From: Perognathus longimembris pacificus
Lineage: Eukaryota; Chordata; Mammalia; Rodentia; Heteromyidae
Assembly: GCF_023159225.1 (NCBI RefSeq)
Contig: NC_063162.1
Span: 101,696,094-101,760,093 of the forward strand
Direction: 5' to 3'
Length of the DNA: 64,000 nt
The translations under genes and the position numbers were made by a program. The notes beneath the pieces are model-generated. The model was not told the origin of the DNA and searched no databases. It saw only the letters and a list, made by a program, of their open reading frames with translations. Positions 12,080-23,544 of this stretch are shown here, piece after piece. Every line of letters starts with the position of its first letter. The stretch's first letter is position 1.

Positions 12080-12317
12080 CCCTTTTTTATTGTTGTCACT
12101 CATGGGACTTGAACAAGGGCCTGGGAACTGTTCCTCAGCTTTTTTGCTCAGGCTAGTGCTCTATCACTTTTAGCCACAGCACCACTTCCAGTTTTCTGGT
12201 GGTTAATTGGAGACAAAAGTCTCACGTACTTTCCTACTCATGCTGGCTTTGAGCTGCAGTGCTCACATCTCAGCCTCCTGAATAGCTAGATTATAGGCAT
12301 GAGCCCCAGCTCCCAGC
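12080..12317 (-). mobile_element. B1-ID dimeric SINE
   Basis: GGGACTTGAACAAGGGCCTG, TTTTTGCTCAGGCTAGTGC, TGGTTAATTGGAGACAAAAG and CTCAGCCTCCTGAATAGC run in minus order. Confidence 0.8.
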
Positions 12318-12417
12318 TCATCTATTTAGTTTCAAATACTGTTTATCTGCACAGAGCCATTATACCAGTGTGACTGTCCTTAGTGTGGTGAAGTTTTAAG
12401 CTTTCAAAGATGAATGC

Positions 12418-12545
12418 TCTGGCACTGTGGCTGAAGTGGTAGAGTGCTAGCCTTGAGCTGAAGAGCTCAGGGACAGCACCCAGGCCCCCAGTTCAAGCCC
12501 CATGACTGACAAAAAAAAGAAAGAAAGAAAGAAAGAAAAAAGGGA
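12418..12545 (+). mobile_element. Monomeric right arm of the B1-ID SINE
   Basis: GTGGCTGAAGTGGTAGAGTG, CCTTGAGCTGAAGAGCTC and GTTCAAGCCCC, followed by an A tail that has become (GAAA)n at 12509-12540. Only the ID-like arm is present: either a 5'-truncated dimer or a source-type monomer. Confidence 0.75.
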
Positions 12546-13784
12546 AAAAGATATATGCTTTTACTGTGTAAAGAGGTCTATTTATGCTTTTCAAATAAGT
12601 TCTTTTTCAAAACTATAAATAAATATATTTCAAAGAATGTTAAGAATTATTTTTTTTTTCAGAATTTGTACCTTTTGGCATTTTAGATTTCAGGGATTTT
12701 AATCTTTTGTGGTCTCTCCATCCAGAATTTTTATGGCATTTAGGGTTAACTTCTCCACAAGTTTACACCATGTGTGTTCCTACTTGACTTGCTGGAGTTA
12801 ACCACCTTGCATTTGGAAGGGTTCAATGCTCATAACAGTGCTAATTCTCTATCATGGTTGCTGTTCTTGTCAAAGATCTTCATACATCATTGCTTCTTCA
12901 AGTGCATTCAATTTTATTCCCAGGAGCAGAGTCTGACAGACTAGCCATTCAGGCTTTTCTGTTAAACACACCCAAAGGATGCACACTTCAGACATCTTAA
13001 TGGACCAGCTCCTCACAAAAGAACAAAAAGTATTTGAACACAGAAACACAGAAGCATGGAAGAGTTTAGCTGAATGAAAATAAGAGCTCCTGGAAACTTT
13101 TACTTTGCCCTATTTCCTTTCATTCTCTTGATTCACATTTTTATATTGCAACTAAAAGCTCCTAATGCTATGAAGATTAGAACTCCTCTGTTTGAGGAGA
13201 CATAGTTACTAAGCCTAGAAGAGTTATTGGAAAGTTTTCCAATATATGGTGAACCTAAGATAAAATCTTAGCTGACTAATTCGTTGGTCACCTATGGATT
13301 TTCTTGAAAGTTTTGTGGGGGCCATCACTGATCATAGTTCTTAAGGTTTTGCTTGTTTTATTTTTAACCTAAGAAGATATTCACATATATGTATTCTAAA
13401 ATTGTTACCCATTCTAGTGGTTTTCTGTTTCTTGATTTTCCTTTCAAAGTCTTAGAGATCGAACATATTTTTTATGCCTCCAAATAAAACACACATCAAA
13501 GGAAAAATTCTATTCCTACTAACAACTTAAAATCCCTGGAAAAAATCTTCCTGTGATCTTAAATTCACATGGAACACTTCACAAAAACTGTTGGTCAGGA
13601 GGAAAGCATATGGGAGAATATAGGCGCATATAGGGGGATGGCTACAGCTACATCTTTCTGCCAATTTTACACAGCAAACTGAGTTACAATCAGAGAAGAC
13701 ATGTAAAAGGTATATGGAGATCTGGGACTTGGGAGAGACAGATTTATTAATGATTGATACCATTGAAAAGGTGTAAACGAAGCA
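12546..13784. other. No recognised feature
   Basis: AT-rich single-copy-looking sequence. The 107-aa minus frame at 13527-13850 has no recognisable domain and overlaps a probable DNA-transposon relic. Confidence 0.4.
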
Positions 13785-13955
13785 TGATGGAGCATTTCTC
13801 AACATGTCAACCATGGCCAGTTTCCTTAGGAACCCATGGGGTGCTTGCAAAGGAGTTAGCTGCCCTTCCTAGACTTCCTGACAGAGGGAATATGAAAGTA
13901 AGGTCCAGAAGTATATGTTCCACAAGTTCCCCTTAGTGATTCTCATGAACACTTA
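13785..13955 (+). mobile_element. Possible MER20-like hAT relic
   Basis: The order GGAACCCATGGGG, then CTTCCTAGACTTCCTGA, then AGTGATTCTCATGAACACT follows the MER20-type nonautonomous hAT consensus as I remember it. Heavily decayed; tentative. Confidence 0.4.
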
Positions 13956-14269
13956 AGAAAAAAACCTCTGCTGTAAAAATGGGATGTGTGGTGAGGAAAG
14001 GAGAAGGAGAATCAGGGAGAAGAGAGGAGAACGAGAGAGCGAGAGAAACCTGACCACTACACAGACAACCTAAAGTAATATTTGGTATTGCTCTGGAAAC
14101 ACGAGGGAGGAAAAAGTGATTGTTCTAGGTTTTTAAGAGAGGGCACTATCTGCACTATCTGAAAGATTTATATGGTGTAGGTGAAGCCCTTCCTTAGAAT
14201 GCTGGATTTCTCTAAAACTACTGAAATTCTATCTTGACCATTCATAAACCATATTCCTTAACGTGATCT

Positions 14270-14340
14270 TTTATACAATGCTGGAGATCATACCCGGAGC
14301 CTCGTGCATGTTAGGTATCTAATTTTATCCTCTTTTTAGC
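14270..14340 (-). mobile_element. ID-like SINE fragment
   Basis: CAATGCTGGAGATCATACCC, then CCTCGTGCATGTTAGG, reads as a minus-strand ID element. Confidence 0.45.
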
Positions 14341-14361
14341 AATGAAATTATTTTAATCTAA

Positions 14362-14605
14362 AGTTAGGTGGTAGTAGCTCACACCTAGCTTTTCAGGACT
14401 GAGAACTGAGGGTCAGAGGCAGCCCTGGGAACACAAATCTGAGAGATTCTTATCACTAAATAATCAGCCAAAAGTGAAAGTGGAGGCATGGTTCAAGCAG
14501 TAGAGCATCAGCTGTGAGCAGAAAAAGAAGAGAGACCATGAGTTCAAGCTCTAGTATTGGCGCACGTTCACATGCGTGCGCACACATATACACACACACA
14601 CACCA
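14362..14605 (+). mobile_element. B1-ID dimeric SINE with AC-rich tail
   Basis: AGTAGCTCACACCTAGC, GAGAGATTCTTATCAC and CATGAGTTCAAGCTC, ending in a CA-rich microsatellite tail at about 14579-14603. Confidence 0.7.
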
Positions 14606-15961
14606 CCCACCCCCTCCCGCCTGACACGTGTGAAGAATTTTGAATTTCCCTCCCCCAGATCAAGAGGTAGTGCTTAATACATCTTGAAATGAGAAGTCCT
14701 GTTACTGTACAGTAGTTCACCTTTCCCATAAAGGAGAGGCATAGTATGAAATATTAGAAGTAAAAGGACAAACCGGTGGCCCTGAGCCTTTTGCAAGCTC
14801 TAGGTCAACATCAGATGATCACTTCATCCAGATTGATTCTCCAAACTTCGCAAACCACCCATCCAGTAAAGCAATTTCTACTAGTGGCTCAGTAGAGAGT
14901 TCAACTTTCTCAGATATGAGGTGCTCAGACTTTCTCTCCAGCCTTCAGTTTTCTCTCTCTTTCCCTGTCTTCTGTACTTTTCCTTATTTTGTCCCATATC
15001 TCACTTCTCTCTGGTAAGAATTTAGAAAGAAGTGACTTAAACATCCTTTAATATGCAATCGATAATATAAAATAAAAATTGATCAAGGAAAACATTGCAC
15101 AACTCATTAAAAATTGTTAAAACATAGTAGGTGTAATTCTTCCCCCACAACAAAACAGAAATACATATTGCAAAACAGAAATCTTGTAGTAAATACATCT
15201 TCTATGGCTTGGACATAAAACCTCTGTGTAACGTCCCTTTATCCTGCAGAAAGTGGCATATTCACACACTTGTCATTGTCATGAAGTCAGCTGGTTTATA
15301 TCATGTCGAGTCATTTATTATTCATCAGGTGGGCCATGGTAGCAGGAAGCCCTCTGTGGCATTAGTAAGAATTGGTATTAGTCATCTAAATGGGAAGTCC
15401 AGGTGCAGCCTTTTAAGGCAATTCTGCTGCAATATCAGAGGGATGCTATTGGAGGGATGGAGGCTCTGCTGGTCTCACTGTTTCCTGCGCCTAGAAAGAT
15501 CTTACCTAGGTCAGGAAAATTACCATTGTTGCAAGCTCTCCCACTGTGAGACAAGAAAGCACACTGAAGCCTAGGAATTCTTAGATAATCTTCCTTTTGT
15601 GATCATTGCAACAAACTGTAACTTCTATAAGCTGCATAGGCCTCTTGTCAAATCTAAGGCACAGTTTTCCAGATTTATAAATATCTTTAGAGAACTTTAA
15701 GTAAAGGAAGACATTTATTCTTCCCCCACATGTAGAGAACTCACACATATCAATATACCTGCATGTAAAGCTGAAGGAGAGACCCATTATTAGATTGTTG
15801 TCGGATGTAAGTTTTTAAAAGATGACTATCTTGAGTAGTAATAGTGATTACTCCAAAAGTTACCTGTTAAATGGTTAGCAAATTTATATATTCATTCTGC
15901 CAAGTGCTCTGTTAAAAGCTGAAGACTAAGAGAAAGTTGGACTTGATTTGCAAATTCAAGA
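14606..15961. other. No recognised repeat; ORF of unknown meaning
   Basis: Single-copy-looking sequence. It contains a 121-codon plus frame at 15209-15574 with no known motif or domain. No CpG enrichment or promoter signal accompanies it, so it is probably a chance frame. Confidence 0.35.
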
Positions 15962-16211
15962 TTTTTTTTTGGTGCCAATCCTGAGGCTTAAACTCAGATC
16001 CTGGGTGCTGTCCCTGAGCTTTTATGCTCAAGGCTAGTGCTCTAGCACTTGAGCCACTGCTCTACTTTCAGCTGTTTGGAAGATAATTATCTTTTTTGGA
16101 GATAAGAATCTCATGCCCTTTCTTGCCCTGGCTGGCTTTGAACCACAATTCTCAAATCTCAGCCTCCTGAACAGCAAGGATTATTGATAGGTGCCATGGG
16201 TCCCTGGCTTG
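15962..16211 (-). mobile_element. B1-ID dimeric SINE
   Basis: T-run tail, AGGCTTAAACTCAGATCCTG, CTCAAGGCTAGTGCTCTAGC, GGAGATAAGAATCTCATG and CTCAGCCTCCTGAACAGC in minus order. Confidence 0.8.
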
Positions 16212-16611
16212 AGGAAAAATTTTTTAAGAATAGCCGGGGATCCTTAATTCTTTGCAAACTTTGATTAAAATTCTATAAAAGTTCAAAAACAGCATCTCTA
16301 CAATGCATTCTCTGACCAAGGACATAGCTCTTGGGATTTAGCCGTTGGACAAAGCCATAGGCATTTTAAAGCAGAAATTCCACTTGTAAAAACAAAATCA
16401 AAAACACATGTTTTCATTGAATAACAATCCTACAGCTCAAATCCAGTAAATCTTTGAATTGTGTGTTCTTTGGTTTTCATATTTACTTACTGTGGTAAAA
16501 TATCCTATTCAGAAAATGGTACTATGCTGAATAAGATATATAATATTTTCTCTACCTTCATTTTATACTATGACAGAAAATGGTAGACTAAATAAATATG
16601 GTTTCATGGGG

Positions 16612-16700
16612 AGGTCTGGATGGTACCTCAAGTGATAGAGCACCTAACTATCAACCACAAGGCCCTGAGTTCAAACTCTAGTAGCGCAAAAAAAAGAAAA
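16612..16700 (+). mobile_element. ID-like SINE
   Basis: Single ID-like arm with CCTCAAGTGATAGAGCACC, AAGGCCCTGAGTTCAAACTC and an A-rich tail. Confidence 0.6.
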
Positions 16701-17862
16701 AAGTAAGAAAAGCTTTTCAGGTGAATGAAGGTCTCCCATAATATTCAAAGGAAAGTGAGATAGTAATTAGAACATAAAATCTCTGATATCATAATTATAC
16801 CAGAAATGAAAATGGTACAACTCAAGATGATATTCTTGCAAGTTTAAATAAAGGCTTTGACTTGATGCTTATATACCCCAAATTTCCTTGTATACATAAA
16901 AATTTACCTGGTTCTACAAGGAATTCCATTTTCTGCTTTACTCCTGAACATTAAGTATCTTCTGTTAGAACAAAATAAGTCATGCTTTTATAAATATCTT
17001 GGTAGAAATAAAAATGCCCTGGATCTACATTAGACTTTCTCTTCATCTTTGTCACCCAACATTAAAGCACCATGTTCCTAACTGAAATGAGTGCACAGAG
17101 TCCACATATTCAGGACCTCCCAGTGACCTTCATAATCTGGAGGCACCAAGATGCTCTGTTCTGCACTGCAGGTGCTTGCTCCATCTGTTTATCTGGATAT
17201 GTTTCATTTTAGATTAAATATGCCCCTAAAATGTGGCTACATAATATGAAATATGAACGATGTGGATATTATGATAACCATGACAAGTTATCTCATCAAA
17301 AAGTCATTTTATAGCATACTTCCTAACCTTCATTTTTAAAGTGTATGTTTTGATACAGTAGCTCTTCTCAAAATGATTATCACCCACATTTTACTTTGAG
17401 GTTGACAGAATCAACCAATGAATAGATACATGCATGTAGTCATGGTATAGCACTGTGAGGGAAGCCAGGGAATTCCAAATGGTGGAAGACAGCCTTTTGC
17501 AATCAAGGGATGAAAACTGCATGTGTTCACACATACCAAATGATGCAAAGCCCTACATACAAAGTGACAAATGACTGACATTAGTAAATCCTTATTTTAA
17601 ATTAGAGAAGGGAGTGACCACTCATGGAGAAGACTTAGACAGATGGAGAGGAAATATAAAAACAATTTATACATAGATTGACAAGGCAATTGGCACCAAG
17701 ATATCAGCAAGAAATTGGACTAGGAAAATAGAAAAGATGATGATTCTTTCATTGTTTCTTAAATGTGTCATTGGATGTCTACTCCTTACCATGCACTTTA
17801 CATGTATGTGGTCCTAGGGATACAAGGTTTAGTATGACATAATCTTTCTGAGGATGTGTAAG
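16701..17862. other. No gene; possible L2/MIR remnant near 17745-17830
   Basis: AT-rich. The text near 17780-17825 (CTTACCATGCACTTTACATG, CTAGGGATACAAGG) resembles an old L2/MIR-class element, weakly. Nothing else recognised. Confidence 0.3.
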
Positions 17863-18540
17863 AATATAAGAAGCAGGGCTGAGAATGTGCTTAGTGGTAG
17901 AGTGCTTGCCTAGTATGCACAAAGCCCTGGGTTCAATTCCTCAGCACCACATAAAAAGAAAAAGCCAGAAATGGTGCTGTGGTTCAATAGGTAGAGTGCT
18001 AGCCTTGAGCAGAGGAGGGGGAGGGGGAAGGGGAGGAGGAGGAGGAGGAGGGAGGAGGAGGAGGAGGAGGAGGAGGAGGAGAGGGGAGGGGGGAGGAGGA
18101 GGAGGAGGAGGAGGAGGAGGAGGAGGAGGAGGAGGAGGAGGAGGAGGAGGAGGAGGAGGAGGAGGAGGAGGAGGAGGAGGAGGAGGAGGAGGAGGAGGAG
18201 GAGGAGGAGGAGGAGGAGGAGGAGGAGGAGGAGGAGGAGGAGGAGGAGGAGGAGGAGGAGGAGGAGGAGGAGGAGGAGGAGGAGGAGGAGGAGGAGGAGG
18301 AGGAGGAGGAGGAGGAGGAGGAGGAGGAGGAGGAGGAGGAGGAGGAGGAGGAGGAGGAGGAGGAGGAGGAGGAGGAGGAGGAGGAGGAGGAGGAGGAGGA
18401 GGAGGAGGAGGAGGAGGAGGAGGAGGAGGAGGAGGAGGAGGAGGAGGAGGAGGAGGAGGAGGAGAGGAGGAGGAGGTCAGGTCTTGAGTCCAAGCCCCAG
18501 GACTGGCCAAAAGAAAAAGTAATAATAATAATATAAGAAG
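17863..18540 (+). mobile_element. ID-ID dimeric SINE hugely expanded by an internal GGA repeat
   Basis: The left arm at about 17877-17950 is a normal ID-like arm (GGTAGAGTGCTTGCCTAG, GGGTTCAATTCC). The right arm starts normally (AGGTAGAGTGCTAGCCTTGA) at about 17990, then turns into GGA repeats and resumes at about 18478 with CAGGTCTTGAGTCCAAGCCC and GGACTGGCC. The target AATATAAGAAG is repeated at 17864-17874 and 18530-18540. The normal A/G-rich spacer between GAGC and the CTCAGG segment has been replaced by the expansion, so the array grew after insertion. Confidence 0.8.
18011..18476. repeat. (GGA)n polypurine trinucleotide expansion
   Basis: About 466 bp of G/A only on the plus strand. 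An impure start (18011-18091, with AGGGGG and AAGGGG variants) is followed by roughly 370 bp of uninterrupted GGA units (about 124) up to about 18464. It is a homopurine mirror repeat and could form triplex (H-DNA) or G-quadruplex structures. Its poly-Gly, poly-Pro and poly-Ser translations are artefacts. Confidence 0.95.
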
Positions 18541-19221
18541 TAGCTGAAGTGGTGGGCTTTTTGATAGGTCATAGATTTATAAAATTTTCATTTTTCCTTA
18601 TTCGATTTCATTCAATGTAAAGATCTTCTGCTAGATTCCTTAAAAGTAACAATTAATATCTGTTTGAATACTTTTATCAACAGACATTCATTCACTAAGC
18701 ATTTAAATAGTACTTCACATTAGCTAGTATTTCAGAATACTAGAAATGTAAACACAATTAAATGTTGATCCTCTAGATGTGTGCAGAGTTTAGGAGTTCA
18801 CTGACCTTGCAAGACACTTCTCACTTTTGATAGTTAAAAATGTTGCTTAATTTACATAACCATAGCAATATTAATGACAAATACAGATTTAGCAAAAATA
18901 TGTGAAGTGTATATTAGAAAGCAGAACAAAAGAGAACCCTTTCTTCCATAGTAATAATAGCTCAAAATAAATAATAGTTAAAATACCTAAAATATCAAAA
19001 TAAAGAAATGCCAGTGTAAGCATGTTTCTTAGAAATATGAACAAAAAATGTTCTAGAAAAATGAAAAGAAACTTCTAGAAAATGCAAACATGGGCGTGAG
19101 ATAGAGTGGAAAAGGTTGTTTTTGTTTGTTTTACATAATAAAATGAATTAAAAACTATATTAATAGAGCCTTTTGATTAAAAAATTCATAAAAATGAAAA
19201 AAGTTTGATTGCATATTAGGT

Positions 19222-19560
19222 CGTTTTTCCATGACTATAATGAAATACCTGAGGCAGACTTCTTGATAAGGGAAATATTTATTCTGCCTCATGGTTCTGG
19301 AGGCTCAGATCCAATCACCATTGAATAAGTTCTTGCAAGAGCATTCCCTTGGCTACACTATATCATGCAGGGGTGTATGATCTGTGTCTGTTTGTGTTCT
19401 CTCCTCATAAAGCCACCAGAATTCAATCATAGGGTCTATCTTAATGAGTTTAATCAATCTACTTACTCCCCAAAGTAGCGTATTTGATCATGTTTCCATC
19501 TTTTTAATACTATTCACATAAGACTTTGGGGGTTAAGCTCCTGCATAAATGCCCCAAAGG
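19222..19560 (-). mobile_element. MaLR-type solo LTR (MLT1-like), minus strand
   Basis: Reads like the reverse complement of an MLT1/MaLR LTR end: TATAATGAAATACCTGAGGC, GAAATATTTATTCTGCC, GGTTCTGGAGGCTCAGATCC. The rest is diverged. It carries no genes. The two other minus-strand MaLR copies, at 42745 and 51815, share the same order of motifs. Confidence 0.5.
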
Positions 19561-19606
19561 ACAATTGTGCAAACCAGAACAGATGAATAGAGGCAGAGAT
19601 AAGAAA

Positions 19607-19823
19607 TGTAATTCAGCTTGTGTCTGTAGTCCTAGATACACAGAAAGCTGAAATCTAAGGATCAAATTTCAAAGCCAGCCCCCAAAGGAAAGTCTGTGAG
19701 ACTCTTGTCTCCAATTAATCACCCAAAAAGCCAGAAGTAGAACTGGCTCAAGTGGTAGAGCTCTAGCCTTGAGCAAAAAAGCTCAGGAACAGAGCCCAGG
19801 TACTGCATTCAAGCCCCAGGACC

Positions 19824-19869
<46 letters not shown>
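19607..19869 (+). mobile_element. B1-ID dimeric SINE with (AC)n tail
   Basis: TGTGTCTGTAGTCCTAGATAC, GAGACTCTTGTCTCCAATTA, CTCAAGTGGTAGAGCTCTAG and TTCAAGCCCCAGGACC, followed by (AC)n at 19829-19868, a tail that became a microsatellite. Confidence 0.8.
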
Positions 19870-19870
<1 letters not shown>

Positions 19871-20014
19871 AATGGAGACCAAAGACTAAGTTGCTTACAA
19901 TGCTCAGTTATTGCTTGTATTTAATTTTGGCAGTATTAAATTAAAAAAATTAAAGAACATTACTTTGTTTTCTGGCATTTTACATGTCTACTTAGGCATC
20001 TTACTCATAGTCAA

Positions 20015-20255
20015 AGCATCGTACTTTTTTTTTTTTTTTTTTTTTTTTGGCCAGTCCTGGGCTTGGACTCAGGGCCTGAGCACTGTCCCTGGCTTCTTCC
20101 CGCTCAAGGCTAGCACTCTGCCACTTGAGCCACAGCGCCGCTTCTGGCCGTTTTCTGTATATGTGGTGCTGGGGAATCGAACCTAGGGCCTCGTGTATCC
20201 GAGGCAGGCACTCTTGCCACTAGGCTATATCCCCAGCCCAGCATCATACTTTTTT
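20015..20255 (-). mobile_element. ID-ID dimeric SINE (subfamily 1)
   Basis: The element at about 20031-20239 is nearly identical to the copy at 1663-1877. Target duplication AGCATCGTACTTTT versus AGCATCATACTTTT (20015 and 20240), one mismatch. Long T run from 20024 is the tail. Confidence 0.9.
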
Positions 20256-20869
20256 AAAGTTATGAAATTAATTTGTTGGTTCTTATTCATCTAGCTATCA
20301 TTATATCACTTGGTTTTCTTTTTCTACATTTTTGATTTTATGTTAATGTTCTTCTGGTCTGATATTTATAATTTCAAACAGACTAAATATTTTTACTTGT
20401 AATTAGGGTGGAGTTCCAAACTATTAAGCAAAAGAATAGCAAAGCAGGGTCTACAATTGACATCAGATAGTGTGAGTTTATAAAATTATAAGTTCTATGG
20501 TGACATCACAGGTTTTTGATAAGGGTATCAGGTTCTGTATAACAGAAAAAGGTCCACACACATAGTATATTCTGGTTTCAACAAAAATATGGTAAGTTTT
20601 AAAGTCCCTGGTGATACACTCTTGGATAAAATTTTCTGACCCAAGCAATCTTCAGGTTGATGGACCAATCATACTCCCAAAGTATGCACAAATGGTTGTG
20701 TATTAATATGTCCATGGTTACAGGAGGGTGACATAGATTTTTGTTATTGAGACTGTTTCCATTAATGGGGACATTGATGTTCTATTTGTGGTGGAAAGAT
20801 GCTTGCTGCTGAAAGGATTAGATAAAATCAGATATTAGGGTTCATATTAAAAAGCACCACAAGTAGGAA
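20256..20869. other. No recognised feature
   Basis: AT-rich sequence with no gene; probably leads into the L1-derived tail that follows. Confidence 0.35.
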
Positions 20870-21110
20870 TACTACAGTGAAAACATTAGGGAGAAATGTA
20901 AACTTCTCCAAGTGCAGTGAAGTCCAAAGCAACATAATCTTAAGAGAAGTCCATATGAAAAAACGAAGGGTATTTAAGTAATTCTAAATTTAATATGAAT
21001 TAACAATAAAGATAATCTGTCAAGATGCATTATACCCATATACCACCATGTTGAATTGAAACCCTTTCTACAACTACCTAAAATAAAAAGTAAATAAGAT
21101 GAAATATTAA
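20870..21110 (+). mobile_element. Rodent-type L1 3' end
   Basis: The end (ATGCATTATACCCATATACC, GAATTGAAACCCTTTCTAC, CAACTACCTAAAATAAAAAG) has the layout of the L1 tails at 26465 and 37915. 5' boundary uncertain. Confidence 0.5.
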
Positions 21111-22494
21111 AAAAGGAAATTATCTGAAATTAAGTGTTCAAGGTTGGTTCATAAAGCTCTGGAAGACAGGGTGAAGACTAAGAGATAAAGTGAAAGTAGA
21201 TTTTTGAGTTAAAGATAAGAAAAATCTTTTACACAGACTTTAAAGAACAAACAATTTTAGGGTTGGTTTTTTTTTCAATTTTAGGGGTTTTTTTAGGCTT
21301 AATTTCTCATTTGGTCAATTTCCTTGTTCATTTCCCAGCAATTTCTGCTCTAACAAATCATTCATCAATAATCAAGGTACATATGCCATGTTATGATGTG
21401 GCTTCTCAGTTTATTTTTCACTTGCTCACTGTTTTTCATTTATTTTCCTCTTCATTCATGGATGCATGTAAAGTCTTTTTTTTTCAGAATTCTATTTTAT
21501 GCATGTTTTTTCAATGATTGCTGCATGCGTAAATAATTTATTCCAGTCTACTGGTGTCATTTAACCAGTTCTAATGAAGTACAGAACTCTTCTCTACCAT
21601 CACATTCCTTTTTCTTGCCAGCAACATTGGAGATTTTCAGGGACACAAACGTTTGGTCCATGGTAGACATCAGATATAATTTATAGAGTCTTCTCTGCAT
21701 ATTTTTGTCTACAGTGTTCTTTCTTCTCAGTGCCCTAAAAACGTCTTTATTGTTTATTTTCTGTTTAGAAAATTTCCTTTAACTATGTTTTTTAGTTTTT
21801 TTTTGTTGACAGCAAATTCTCTATTTTCATGTAGAATGTTTTGATCTCCTTTCTATCCTTAAATAATGTTTTCATGGGATATAGGAATTTGAGCTGATAG
21901 TTCTTTTTTTTCAACACATTAGAAAGGTCAAGCCACTTTCTTCTGGTCTCCATGGTTTCTGGTAGGAAGTTTGCTGTCATTTGAATTGTTTTTCCTTTAT
22001 AAATCACACACACGTACACACATGTGTATATGTATGTACATATATATGTACATGTGTTTGAATATATACATTTTTTCCTGGAAGTAGGACTTGAATAAAG
22101 TTCATTTTTATTCAGGCTGATTTTAGTATTTTTCCTTGTTTTTGACTACAGTATATTTTGATGTGGACTACTTTAGGTTTGTTGGATTTGTTTTCGAATC
22201 TATACATAGTATGTCTTTTGCAATTTGAAACATTTTCAGCCACCATTTCTGTGTTTTTTTTTCCCCCCAAATCAACCTTCTTTTGCTTCTTTCAAGTTTC
22301 TAATGATATAAACATACTTATACTCTCTCACTTGGGACTTTGTCCACTATTTATCTATTATTTACTCACCTTTTCTCTTTTTAGTTCAGGTTGAAAATAT
22401 CTATTGTTATATATCTTCAAAGTCATCATTTTTTCCTTCCCCCTCCATTCTATACATTCAGTTTTTCCTCAGAGACTTCCATTTTCCACTAGCT

Positions 22495-22990
22495 ACCATT
22501 TTCTTCTCCTCCTTCTTTGGAAGGTAGTAGTGTTTGAACTTAAGACCTTGTGTTCTTGTGCAGTTTTTTTGGATCATGGCTGGAGCTCTTCAGCTTCAAG
22601 CCACACTTCCACTTCTGACTTCTTTTAAACTTCTGGTTTTTTTTTTTTTTTTTTTTTTTTTTTTGCCAGTCCTGGGCCTTGGACTCAGGGCCTGAGCACT
22701 GTCCCTGGCTTCGTTTTTGCTCAAGGCTAGCACTCTGCCACTTGAGCCACAGCGCCATTTCTGGCCGTTTTCTGTATATGTGGTGCTGGGGAATCGAACC
22801 CAGGGCCTCATGTATACGAGGCAAGCTCTCTTGCCACTAGGCCATATCCCCAGCCCCGACTTCTGGTTTTTTATTGGTTAAATGATGATAAGAATGTAAT
22901 GGATTTATCAGTCTAGGTTGGCCTCAAACCAAGATCCTCAGATCTCAGCCTTCTGAGAATTATAGGCATGAGCCATCAGTGTCTGGCCTT
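22495..22990 (-). mobile_element. Old B1-ID SINE split by a young ID-ID SINE
   Basis: Host parts 22495-22642 and 22859-22990 join into one diverged minus-strand B1-ID element (ACTTAAGACCTTGTGTTC ... TCAGATCTCAGCCTTCTGAG). The break has the duplicated target ACTTCTGGTTTTTT at 22629-22642 and 22859-22872. Confidence 0.8.
22643..22858 (-). mobile_element. ID-ID dimeric SINE (subfamily 2), nested
   Basis: Typical dimer with a T-run tail at 22643-22664. Carries the subfamily-2 bases (AACCCAGGGCCTCATG, ACGAGGCAAGCTCTCTTGCC, CTAGGCCATATCC). Inserted into the older B1-ID SINE. Confidence 0.9.
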
Positions 22991-23544
22991 GGTACCTCTT
23001 TTTATCTTATTTAGTCAAATTCTCTTTGCTGTAGCCTTTTATTTAAGATATTCATGATTTCTTGTTGATATATTGTGATGTGGTTACTTAAAGCCCTTAT
23101 AATCTATTATCTTTCCCATCCTGGTTTTGGCAGTCATAGATTGCCACTTTTACATTCAGTTTGAGAGCTTCACAGTAAGTGATTTTTCTATTGAAATCTG
23201 GAAGTTTGGGTTATTACATTGTAAGGCTCTGGATCTTATTTAAAACTCCTTCAAGGGTTTTCTCTGACATTGTTCTAATAGAAGGAGGAAGTTTGTTCGT
23301 GATTGAGAGGGAGGCATCTATATTTCTTATTTGCTTCCAATGACACCCAAGTTGAGGAGGGGGTACCTCATCACTGTTGTGTGGCTTTCTATTAGGGCTA
23401 AAAGAGACAGTTTTGCACCTCATATGCCTCCCCTTACACCAAGAGTATAGATACTATGGTATAACATGACTAAAAGTTTGGGTTCATTACATAATCTTTG
23501 ATGTATACCATCCCACAAGAAGTGCTGGGGGTACCTCTTTTTCC

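Larger units (their letters stand above)
21790..23450 (-). mobile_element. Old L1M 3' region, interrupted by nested SINEs
   Basis: TTCTTCTGGTCTCCATGG, TTTGCAATTTGAAACATTTT and CTGGATCTTATTTAAAACTC follow the minus-strand order of the L1M 3' UTR. A GT/AT microsatellite (about 22003-22060) and a nested SINE pair (22495-22990) interrupt it. Confidence 0.5.

Noticed and set aside
17885..18510. Long frames encoding poly-Gly, poly-Pro and poly-Ser (up to 200 aa) on both strands
   Set aside because: They only translate the GGA/TCC microsatellite inside a SINE; no codon variation, promoter or splice context.
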